64,000 nucleotides of DNA from positions 124,001 through 188,000 of the forward strand of contig NZ_PUIP01000001.1 in the NCBI RefSeq assembly GCF_002968015.1. Direction: 5' to 3'. Below, one piece after another: positions 44,152 through 51,601 of the stretch. The translations under genes and the position numbers were made by a program. The DNA comes from Massilia phosphatilytica. GTDB lineage: Bacteria > Pseudomonadota > Gammaproteobacteria > Burkholderiales > Burkholderiaceae_D. The notes under the pieces are model-generated. The model had not been told where the DNA came from. It did no database searches and saw only the letters and a program-made list of their open reading frames with translations. Positions within the stretch are counted from its first letter, which is position 1. Each line of letters begins with the position of its first letter.

Positions 44152-45125
44152 CGCCGCTGTATCCATTCATCTTTGCCAGCATCTATAAGTACAAGCTGTG
44201 GGGCGGGCGGAAGTTGTCGACCCACCTCGGCAAGGATGTTCCGCCATCGGCCGGCTGCGGCGAGTCATGGGAAATCAGCGGATTGCCGTCCGATGCCTCG
44301 GTGGTAAAAAACGGCACGCTGGCGGGGACGACGTTGCCGGCATTGCTGGAGACATACCGCGACGCGCTCGTCGGGACAGCCGTGTATGCGCGCTTCGGCA
44401 ACCGGTTTCCCTTGCTGGTCAAGTTCATCGATGCCGGGGACGATCTGTCCGTCCAGGTGCATCCCGGCGACACGCTGGCCGCGGAACGCCACGGTTCGTC
44501 CGGAAAAACCGAAATGTGGTACGTCATCCAGGCCGACCACGGCGCCACCCTGGTCGCGGGTTTCAACCAGCCGGTCAGCGCGGCCGAATGCCGGGAACGA
44601 TTCGAAACCGGCCGGGCCCGCGACATCTTGAACGCGGAAACGGTCGCGCCCGGCGATGTGTTCTTCTTGCCCGCCGGCAGGGTGCACGCGATCGGCAAAG
44701 GGGTGCTGGTCGCGGAAATCCAGCAAGCCTCCGACGTGACGTACCGGCTCCATGACTACGACCGCGTCGACGCGAACGGCAACCGGCGCGCGTTGCACAT
44801 GGACCATGCCATGGCCGCACTGGATTTCGCCTTTTACCCCGACTATAAATCGCCGTACGAGAAAAAGCGGAATGCGCCGGTGCGCGTGGCGAGTTGCGAG
44901 CATTTCACGACCAATATCCTGGAGTATTCCGAACCGGTCGTCCGTAATTACTCGTTCGACTCGTTCGTCATCCACGTCTGCGTGCACGGCGCCTATCGGA
45001 TCGATTACGGCCGGGGCTGGCTGGACGTGCGGATGGGCGATTGCGTACTGATTCCCGCGGCGATCCGCATCGTGAGTCTCGAGACCGACACGGGGTTCAA
45101 ACTCCTCGAATGTTACATTTTCTGA
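44148..45125 (+). CDS. manA: Mannose-6-phosphate isomerase, class I
   Basis: 325-residue cupin isomerase interconverting mannose-6-phosphate and fructose-6-phosphate. Zinc ligands are visible: Gln103 and His105 ([10 protein letters not shown]), Glu122 (KTEMWYVI) and His180 (PAGRVHAIG), and the conserved [17 protein letters not shown] follows. Short Bacillus-like form. Start fixed by the ATGA overlap with the chemoreceptor. As the last gene of the operon it would feed an imported mannose-phosphate into glycolysis, the main reason to read the locus as sugar-phosphate uptake. Confidence 0.9.
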   Translation: MTPLYPFIFASIYKYKLWGGRKLSTHLGKDVPPSAGCGESWEISGLPSDASVVKNGTLAGTTLPALLETYRDALVGTAVYARFGNRFPLLVKFIDAGDDLSVQVHPGDTLAAERHGSSGKTEMWYVIQADHGATLVAGFNQPVSAAECRERFETGRARDILNAETVAPGDVFFLPAGRVHAIGKGVLVAEIQQASDVTYRLHDYDRVDANGNRRALHMDHAMAALDFAFYPDYKSPYEKKRNAPVRVASCEHFTTNILEYSEPVVRNYSFDSFVIHVCVHGAYRIDYGRGWLDVRMGDCVLIPAAIRIVSLETDTGFKLLECYIF

Positions 45126-45269
45126 TGCGAAAAATTCACCTCGGGCGGGGTCCCCCAATCGTGTCATGTCGTCGAGGAAAGGCATGTTATAGTTGGTCAT
45201 TTGACAGAATTGCCGGGACCGCACATTGGTCCGAACGGCACAACCTTTCACGACGAAGAAGGAACACAG

Positions 45270-46139
45270 ATGACGACCCAGGACTACGCGAACCGCATCA
45301 GCCAGCTCATCCAGGATCACGAGGCCGACATCGGCGCGGAATGGATCGAGCAGCTGGAAGCGTTGACGGTGCGGTCGTCCGTCGTCTCGAAAGACCAGCT
45401 GCGCAAGCACTGCCAGCAATTCCTGACCGCATTCGCCCAGGCCACGCGCGGCGGCGAACTGCAGAACATCGACCACCGTTCGTGGGACGACGTGCGCGAT
45501 ATCCTGAGCGAGATCTCGTCGACCCGCGCCAGGAACGGCTCGACCCCGAGCGAGACGGCGACGTTCGTGTTCTCGCTGAAACAGCCGCTGTTCAAGCGCC
45601 TGAACGAGGGCTTCGCGAACGATCCGGCCGCGCTGGCGTCGTCGTCGTGGACGATCAGCTCGCTGCTCGACAAGATGGGCCTGTACACCATCGAAGTGTT
45701 CCAGCGCGCGCGCGACCAGATCATCGTGCGCCAGCAGCAGGAATTGCTGGAATTGTCGACGCCCGTCGTGAAGCTGTGGGACGGCATCCTCGCGCTGCCG
45801 CTGATCGGCACGCTGGATTCGGCGCGCACCCAGGTCGTGATGGAAAACATCCTGCAGAAGATCGTCGACACGGGCGCCGCGATCGCCATCATCGACATCA
45901 CCGGCGTGCCGACCGTCGACACGCTCGTCGCGCAGCACCTGATGAAGACCATCGCGGCCGCGCGCCTGATGGGTGCCGACTGCATCATCAGCGGCATCCG
46001 TCCGCAGATCGCGCAGACCATCGTGCACCTGGGCGTGAACCTCGAGGATGTCGTGACCAAGGCCACGCTGGCGGACGCCTTCCTCGTCGCGCTCGAACGC
46101 ACCGGCACGTCCGTCATCAAGCGCACCGCCAAGGCATAA
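45270..46139 (+). CDS. rsbR: RsbR-type stressosome protein (RsbRD_N + STAS)
   Basis: 289-residue protein with an N-terminal RsbR-type helical sensor domain (about 5-150: ISQLIQDHEADIGAEWIEQL, TATFVFSLKQPLFKRL) and a C-terminal STAS domain (about 170-285) with IIDITGVPTVDTLVAQHLMK and GIRPQIAQTIVHLGV. These blocks hold the threonines that RsbT-type kinases phosphorylate in Bacillus RsbR. The start has GAAGGAACACAG before it. First gene of a six-gene run with overlapping or touching neighbours. Confidence 0.92.
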   Translation: MTTQDYANRISQLIQDHEADIGAEWIEQLEALTVRSSVVSKDQLRKHCQQFLTAFAQATRGGELQNIDHRSWDDVRDILSEISSTRARNGSTPSETATFVFSLKQPLFKRLNEGFANDPAALASSSWTISSLLDKMGLYTIEVFQRARDQIIVRQQQELLELSTPVVKLWDGILALPLIGTLDSARTQVVMENILQKIVDTGAAIAIIDITGVPTVDTLVAQHLMKTIAAARLMGADCIISGIRPQIAQTIVHLGVNLEDVVTKATLADAFLVALERTGTSVIKRTAKA

Positions 46140-46148
46140 GGACCGCGC

Positions 46149-46505
46149 ATGGAACGCATCCCGATCCTCCGCATGGGCGACCTGTTGCTGGTGACGATCC
46201 AGGTCGACATGCACGACCGCCTGGCGATGACCCTGCAGGACGACCTTACCGAACGCATCGTGCGCGACCGCGCGAAGGGCGTCCTGATCGACATCTCGGC
46301 GCTCGACCTGGTGGACTCGTTCATCGGCCGCATGATCAGCAACACGGCCGCGATGGCGCGCGTGCTCGATGCCCAGACCGTGGTGGTCGGCATGCAGCCC
46401 GCGGTGGCGATCACGCTGGTCGAACTGGGTCTCACGCTGCACGGCGTGAAGACGGCACTCAACGTCGAGAAGGGCATGGCCCTGTTGGGAAAGACTGATT
46501 TTTGA
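46149..46505 (+). CDS. rsbS: RsbS-type STAS scaffold protein
   Basis: 118-residue single STAS domain. The motif LIDISALDLVDSFIGRMI contains Ser57, in the place of the phosphorylated Ser of Bacillus RsbS (DSFI). In the known system RsbS and RsbR form the stressosome core that holds RsbT until stress. Nine bases after rsbR; stop overlaps the rsbT start by one base. Confidence 0.92.
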   Translation: MERIPILRMGDLLLVTIQVDMHDRLAMTLQDDLTERIVRDRAKGVLIDISALDLVDSFIGRMISNTAAMARVLDAQTVVVGMQPAVAITLVELGLTLHGVKTALNVEKGMALLGKTDF

Positions 46506-46972
46506 TGAGCGCTGCTCTCAACAACCCGGTGGTCTTCGAGACGGAACTGCTCGAGCGGCACCGCCAGGACCGCATCGAACGCACGGCGCTGCCGCTGCGC
46601 TCGGACGAGGACGTCGTCGCGCTGCGCAAGCACGTGCGCGAGCGGGCCGTCGCGATCGCGCTGTCGCTCGTCGACCAGACCAAGCTGGTGACAGCGGCCA
46701 GCGAACTGGCGCGCAACACGCTCAAGTACGGTGGCGGCGGCATGGTCTACCTCGATGCGCTGACGGACGGCTTCCGCAAGGGCGTCGGCCTGATCTTCAT
46801 CGATAACGGACCGGGCATCCCCGACCTCGACCTGGCGCTGCGCGACGGCTACACGACGGGCGGCGGGCTGGGACTCGGCCTCGGCGGCTCGAAGCGCCTC
46901 GTCGACGAATTCGACATCGATTCCCGCGCGGGAGAGGGCACTGCGGTGTCGGTCGTCAAATGGAAACGCTGA
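46505..46972 (+). CDS. rsbT: RsbT-type serine/threonine kinase (switch protein)
   Basis: 155-residue GHKL-fold kinase: N box AASELARNTLKYGGGG, G1 box FIDNGPGIPDLDLALRDG, G2 box TTGGGLGLGLGGSKRLVDEF. RsbT phosphorylates RsbR/RsbS and on release activates its downstream partner. About 20 residues longer at the N terminus than Bacillus RsbT. TGATG overlap with rsbS, 13-base overlap with the next gene. Confidence 0.92.
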   Translation: MSAALNNPVVFETELLERHRQDRIERTALPLRSDEDVVALRKHVRERAVAIALSLVDQTKLVTAASELARNTLKYGGGGMVYLDALTDGFRKGVGLIFIDNGPGIPDLDLALRDGYTTGGGLGLGLGGSKRLVDEFDIDSRAGEGTAVSVVKWKR

Positions 46973-47988
46973 TCAGTTCGCTGTCCCCGCAGCTCAACTT
47001 CGCCATCACCCATGCCAGCGACGTCGCCGCCGCGCGCCGCGCGGGGCAGAAGCTGGCGGATGCGCTCGGCTTCGACGACGTCAAGGCCGGCCGCCTCGCG
47101 ATCATCATCACGGAAGCGGCCACCAACATCCTCAAGCACGCGGGCGAGGGCACCGTCACGATCATGCGCACGCAGTCCGGCGTCGCGATGCCGGGCGTGG
47201 ACGTCGTCGCCATCGACAACGGGCCCGGCATCGCCGACCTCGACTTCGCGCTGCGCGACGGCGTCTCGACGGCCGGCACGGCGGGCACCGGGCTCGGTGC
47301 GCTGCGCCGCCAGGCCGATGAATTCGACGCGTGGACCCAGCACGGCCGCGGCAGCGCATTCTTCATGCGCATCTGGCGCGGCGCGACGCCGCCCGAGCCG
47401 TGCGGCATCGAAGTGGGCGCGCTGTGCATGCCGCTGGCGGGCGAGGAAGAGTGCGGCGACGGCTGGGGCGTCACCTGCGACCTGGACGGCGCGACCCTGC
47501 TCGGCGTGGACGGCCTCGGACACGGACCGGAAGCGGCGAAAGCCGCCCATGGTGCGATCGAGGCGCTGGAAAAGCGTCCGGCCGCGGCGCCCGGCGCGGT
47601 GGTGCAGACGGCGCACGAGCTGCTGCGCATCACGCGCGGCGCGGCACTGTCCGTGGCGCGCATCGACTATCGCAGCGACGAGGTGCGCTTCGCCGGCATC
47701 GGTAACGTCAGCGCCATCGTCCATGACGGCCTGGCGCGCCGCGCGCTCGTGTCGCACAACGGCATCGTCGGCCACAACATGCGCAAGGTGCAGGAGTTCG
47801 CGGTGCCGTTCCCGCCCGGCGCGCTGTGCGTGCTGGCCTCGGACGGCATCCAGACCCAGTGGGACCTCGGCGCGTATCCGGGCCTGCACATGCACGTGCC
47901 CGCGCTCGTCGCGGCCGTGCTGATGCGCGACTTCATCCGCCGCCGCGACGACGCGATGGTGCTGGTCGCGCGCCGGAGAACATCATGA
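46960..47988 (+). CDS. Fusion of RsbT/RsbW-like ATPase with RsbX/SpoIIE-type phosphatase
   Basis: 342 residues in two parts. The first 135 are a GHKL kinase-like domain (IITEAATNILKHAGEG; AIDNGPGIADLDFALRDG; GTGLGALRRQADEFD). The rest is a PP2C/SpoIIE phosphatase with metal-site segments LLGVDGLGHGPEAAKAAHGA and LCVLASDGIQTQW, DFIRRRDDAMVLVARR. RsbX resets the stressosome by removing phosphate from RsbR/RsbS. Fusion to a kinase-like domain puts both opposing activities, or a docking module, in one chain. Confidence 0.88.
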   Translation: METLISSLSPQLNFAITHASDVAAARRAGQKLADALGFDDVKAGRLAIIITEAATNILKHAGEGTVTIMRTQSGVAMPGVDVVAIDNGPGIADLDFALRDGVSTAGTAGTGLGALRRQADEFDAWTQHGRGSAFFMRIWRGATPPEPCGIEVGALCMPLAGEEECGDGWGVTCDLDGATLLGVDGLGHGPEAAKAAHGAIEALEKRPAAAPGAVVQTAHELLRITRGAALSVARIDYRSDEVRFAGIGNVSAIVHDGLARRALVSHNGIVGHNMRKVQEFAVPFPPGALCVLASDGIQTQWDLGAYPGLHMHVPALVAAVLMRDFIRRRDDAMVLVARRRTS

Positions 47989-49322
47989 GTGTCCAACGTA
48001 TCCTCGCAGTGGGCCTGGACGACGAGCAGGACGTCGTGCTTGTGCGCCAGCGCGCGCGCCAGGTCTCGCACCTGCTCGGGTTTTCGCAGCAGGATCAGGT
48101 GCGGGTCGCCACGGCCGTCTCGGAAGTGGCGCGCGGCGCCAGCCAGGCCGGCTTCGGCGGCCGCGCCGCGTTCCTGATCCGCGAAGCGGGCCGGCGCCAG
48201 TTTCTCGAGGTGACGATCAGCGGCAACAAGGGCGCGCAGGGCGCGCTGCCGGACGATGCCGTCGTCACCGCGCACCGCCTGATGGACGAGTGCGACGTCG
48301 CGCAGGACGCCCAGGGGCAGGCCGTGATCACGATGCGCAAGGCGCTGCCGCCGCAGGCGTGGGTCGACAATGCGCGCATGGCGGAGATCGCGGCGCAGCT
48401 GGCCAAGGACAGCCCTGTCGCCAACACGTACAACGAACTGCAGCTGCAGAACCGCGAGCTGGTCACGACGCTGGCGGAACTGCGCGAGCGCCAGGAAGAC
48501 CTGCTGTCGCTGACGCGCGAGCTGGAAGACACGAACCGCGGCATCGTCGCGCTGTACGCCGAGATCGAGGACAAGGCCGAGCGGCTGCGCAAGGCGGACG
48601 AGATGAAGTCGCGCTTCCTGTCGAACACGAGCCACGAGCTGCGCACGCCGCTGTCGTCGATCCGCGCGCTGGCCAAGCTGCTGCTGGACCGCATGGACGG
48701 CGACCTGACGCAGGAACAGGAACGCCAGGTGCGGTTCATCGAGGCCGCCGCGTCCGACCTGTCGGAGCTCGTCAACGACCTGCTCGACCTGGCCAAGATC
48801 GAGGCGGGCCGCGTGGAGGTGCTGGTGGCGCCCATCGTCGTCGACAACCTGTTCCGTGCGCTCAAGGGCATGCTCCGTCCGCTCGTCGACGACGCGCGGG
48901 TCGACCTGATCTTCGAACCGTGCGACTATACCGAGGCGTTCGATTCGGACGAAGGCAAGATCTCGCAGGTGCTGCGCAATTTCATCTCGAACGCCCTGAA
49001 ATTCACCGAGCAGGGCGCGGTACGCGTGTCGGCCTTCCATGACCCCGAGGCCGACACGATCACGTTTGCGGTGGCCGACACCGGGATCGGCATCAGCCCG
49101 GACAACCTGCAGTTGATCTTCGAGGAGTTCAGCCAGATCGAACACCCGCTGCAGCGGCGCAGCAAGGGCACGGGCCTCGGCCTGCCCCTGTGCCGCAAGC
49201 TGGCGGATCTTCTCGGCGGCCGTGTGGACGTGGCCAGCCAGCCCGGCGTCGGCTCCACCTTCAGCCTCGTGCTGCCGCGTCTCTTCCCGGCCAAGTCTGC
49301 GCCGCGCAACGATGGAACCTGA
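47985..49322 (+). CDS. Soluble sensor histidine kinase with RsbT-like N-terminal domain
   Basis: 445-residue cytoplasmic kinase with no membrane segment. The N-terminal ~125 residues resemble a degenerate RsbT/RsbW ATPase fold (VRVATAVSEVARGASQAG), followed by a coiled coil (about 145-205: LQLQNRELVTTLAELRERQE), phosphoacceptor His217 in FLSNTSHELRTPLSSIRA, and a catalytic domain (NFISNALKFTEQG, DTGIGI, GTGLGLPLC). Overlaps the phosphatase gene by four bases. The likely route from stressosome state to phosphorelay. Confidence 0.9.
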   Translation: MSVQRILAVGLDDEQDVVLVRQRARQVSHLLGFSQQDQVRVATAVSEVARGASQAGFGGRAAFLIREAGRRQFLEVTISGNKGAQGALPDDAVVTAHRLMDECDVAQDAQGQAVITMRKALPPQAWVDNARMAEIAAQLAKDSPVANTYNELQLQNRELVTTLAELRERQEDLLSLTRELEDTNRGIVALYAEIEDKAERLRKADEMKSRFLSNTSHELRTPLSSIRALAKLLLDRMDGDLTQEQERQVRFIEAAASDLSELVNDLLDLAKIEAGRVEVLVAPIVVDNLFRALKGMLRPLVDDARVDLIFEPCDYTEAFDSDEGKISQVLRNFISNALKFTEQGAVRVSAFHDPEADTITFAVADTGIGISPDNLQLIFEEFSQIEHPLQRRSKGTGLGLPLCRKLADLLGGRVDVASQPGVGSTFSLVLPRLFPAKSAPRNDGT

Positions 49323-49332
49323 GGAACGCAAC

Positions 49333-51225
49333 ATGACTACCCCGACTTTGATCCTCAACGTCGACGACAACGATGGCGCCCGCTACGCCAAGACGCGCAT
49401 CCTGCAGAGCGCCGGCTTCGACGTCGTCGAGGCGAGCAACGGCACCGACGCGCTGAACGTCGTCAAGCGCGGCGGCGTTGCGCTCGTGCTGCTCGACGTG
49501 AAGCTGCCGGACATCAACGGCATCGAGGTGTGCCGCCGCATCAAGGCCGACCCGGACAGCGCGATGGTGCTCGTGCTGCAGACGTCGGCCGCGCTGACGG
49601 GCCGCGCCGACAAGATCCGCGGCCTGGAGGGCGGCGCCGACAACTATCTCGCCGCGCCGATCGAGGCCGACGAGCTGGTCGCCAACGTCAACGCGCTGCT
49701 GCGCATGCGCCAGACCCAGAGCGCGCTGCGCGACAGCGAGGAACGTTTCCGCCAGCTCACCGACAACATCGAGGACGTGTTCTGGATGTTCTCGGTGCCG
49801 GCGCGCGCGCTCGAATACGTCAGCCCGGCCTATGCGACGATCTGGGGCCGCCCGGTCGAGACGCTGGAACGCGAGCCGGACAGCTGGCTCACGGCCGTGC
49901 ATCCGGACGACCGCGCCTATATCGCGGCGCTGTGGGATGCCGTGCAGGATACGCCGCATTACGACGCCGAATTCCGCGTGACGATGCCGGACGGTTCGCT
50001 GCGCTGGGTGCGCGACCGCCTGTTCCCCGTGCGCGACCGGCGCGACGAGGTGTATCGCGTGGCGCGCGTCACGAGCGACATCACGCGCCGCAAGGAAATG
50101 GAAGCCCTGCTGCGCGCGGCCGACGCCAACAAGAACGAATTCCTCGCGACGCTCGCGCACGAGCTGCGCAATCCGCTGTCGCCGATCCGCAATGCGGCGG
50201 CGCTGCTGGGCGCGGCCGGCAACGGCGCCACCGAGCGCCAGGCCCGCGCGCGCGACGTCATCACGCGCCAGGTCGACCATCTCGCGCACCTCGTCGACGA
50301 CCTGCTCGACGTGGCGCGCATCTCGGAGGGCAAGATCGTCCTGCGCCAGGAAGAGGTCGAGCTGAAAGGCGTGATCGCGCAGGCGGTCGAAACGGCCGGC
50401 CCGCTGATCGCGGCGCGCGAGCACAAGCTGGACGTCGTCCAGCCGGACCGCCAGGTCTGGCTGATGGGCGACCCGGTGCGCCTCGCGCAGTCGATGGGCA
50501 ACCTGCTGCACAACGCGGCCAAGTTCACGCCCAAGGGCGGCCGCATCAAGGTCGAGGTGACGCTCGCGGGCGACGTCGTCCGCATCGCCGTGCAGGACAA
50601 CGGCATCGGCATCGCCGACGACAACCTGTCGCGCATCTTCGGCATGTTCGCCCAGGCCGCCGTGCCGCCGGACCGCGCGCCGGAAGGCCTCGGCATCGGC
50701 CTGTCGCTCGTCTCGCGCCTGCTCGAGATGCACGGCGGCCGGCTGTCGGCCACGAGCCCCGGCATCGGCCTCGGCTCCACGTTCACCGTCGAGCTGCCGG
50801 TCCTGCGCACGGCGGAGCAGGACGCGCAGGCGCCCCAGGCACCGTCCGGCGCGCCGGCGCCGGCATCGGGCGGCCGCAAGATCCTGCTCGTCGACGACAA
50901 CGTCGATGCGATGGAGATGATGGCGTTCCTGCTGGCCGAGATGGGCTACGAGGCGCATACGACGGCGGATGCCGGCAACCTCGTGCAGATGGCGCTGGCG
51001 CTGCGGCCGGACGTGATCGTGCTCGACATCGGCCTGCCGGGCGTGGACGGCTACGAGCTGGCGCGCATGCTCAAGCGGCATCCGCAGCTGGCGTCGATCC
51101 GCCTCGTCGCGCATACCGGCTACGGTTCGCCGGAAGACCGGCGCAAGGCGCAGGAGGCGGGGTTCGATGCGCACCTCGTCAAACCGGCGGAGCTCGAGGA
51201 TCTCGAAAAAGCGTTGCAAGGCTGA
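49333..51225 (+). CDS. Hybrid histidine kinase: REC-PAS-HisKA-HATPase-REC
   Basis: 630-residue cytoplasmic protein. First receiver (phosphoacceptor Asp55, LLDVKLPDINGIE), PAS/PAC (about 135-260: ERFRQLTDNIEDVFWMFSVP, VTMPDGSLRWVRDR), kinase core with His276 (LATLAHELRNPLSPIR), ATPase domain (NLLHNAAKFTPKGG, DNGIGI, GLGIGLSLV) and second receiver (KILLVDDNVDAMEMM, Asp565 in IVLDIGLPGVDGYE). The first receiver is well placed to take phosphate from the kinase encoded just before it. There is no DNA-binding output domain. Confidence 0.92.
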   Translation: MTTPTLILNVDDNDGARYAKTRILQSAGFDVVEASNGTDALNVVKRGGVALVLLDVKLPDINGIEVCRRIKADPDSAMVLVLQTSAALTGRADKIRGLEGGADNYLAAPIEADELVANVNALLRMRQTQSALRDSEERFRQLTDNIEDVFWMFSVPARALEYVSPAYATIWGRPVETLEREPDSWLTAVHPDDRAYIAALWDAVQDTPHYDAEFRVTMPDGSLRWVRDRLFPVRDRRDEVYRVARVTSDITRRKEMEALLRAADANKNEFLATLAHELRNPLSPIRNAAALLGAAGNGATERQARARDVITRQVDHLAHLVDDLLDVARISEGKIVLRQEEVELKGVIAQAVETAGPLIAAREHKLDVVQPDRQVWLMGDPVRLAQSMGNLLHNAAKFTPKGGRIKVEVTLAGDVVRIAVQDNGIGIADDNLSRIFGMFAQAAVPPDRAPEGLGIGLSLVSRLLEMHGGRLSATSPGIGLGSTFTVELPVLRTAEQDAQAPQAPSGAPAPASGGRKILLVDDNVDAMEMMAFLLAEMGYEAHTTADAGNLVQMALALRPDVIVLDIGLPGVDGYELARMLKRHPQLASIRLVAHTGYGSPEDRRKAQEAGFDAHLVKPAELEDLEKALQG

Positions 51226-51234
51226 TTTGCGTTC

Positions 51235-51297
51235 CGCGTGGGCTCGGGGAGCCCACCCTACCGCGCATCCGTAGGGTGGGCACCCCGTGCCCACGCG
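51235..51297. repeat. GTGGGC-type intergenic repeat pair, copy 2
   Basis: CGCGTGGGC...GCCCACCCTAC followed nine bases later by GTAGGGTGGGC...GCCCACGCG. The arms are the same as at 6646-6725 but in the opposite relative order (tail-to-tail instead of head-to-head). It closes the stressosome-like operon and may also act as its terminator. Confidence 0.75.
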
Positions 51298-51376
51298 TTC
51301 AACGTGCGTCACCGCACGTACATCGGCACGTCATCGGCCTAATCTGGCGCCATCATTGCCACCGATGGAGGCCATC

Positions 51377-51565
51377 ATGCCCAAGGGAGCCAGCCCGAAA
51401 CGCGAGCGCGAGTTCAAGAAGCTCGAGACGGAATTCAAGAAGGAACACCGCTATCCCGGCCGCGAGGAAGAGGTCGCGTCGCGCATCGTGAACAAGCAGC
51501 GCGCGGAGCACGGCGAGACCAAGCAGTCGTCGAGCGGCGGGTCGAAACAGTCCGCCAAGAAATAG
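51377..51565 (+). CDS. Small basic/charged protein, so-called plasmid-stabilisation-like
   Basis: 62-residue, highly charged protein (MPKGASPKREREFKKLETEF, GREEEVASRIVNKQRAEHG, Ser/Gln/Lys-rich tail). It matches the short bacterial family with MPKG-SPK-R start and AxRIVNKxRAxxGE core, often labelled plasmid stabilisation protein without evidence. The start is set by GGAGG eight bases upstream, not the earlier ATG. No partner seen. Confidence 0.65.
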   Translation: MPKGASPKREREFKKLETEFKKEHRYPGREEEVASRIVNKQRAEHGETKQSSSGGSKQSAKK

Positions 51566-51569
51566 AAAA

Positions 51570-51594
51570 CCTCCCGGGCGGCACCCGGGAGGCA
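51570..51594. terminator. Terminator between convergent genes
   Basis: CCTCCCGGG-cggca-CCCGGGAGG, a perfect nine-base stem between the small charged protein and the M16 gene; AAAA on its left suits termination of the minus-strand gene more than the plus-strand gene. Confidence 0.65.
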
Positions 51595-51601
51595 GAAGCG
51601 G

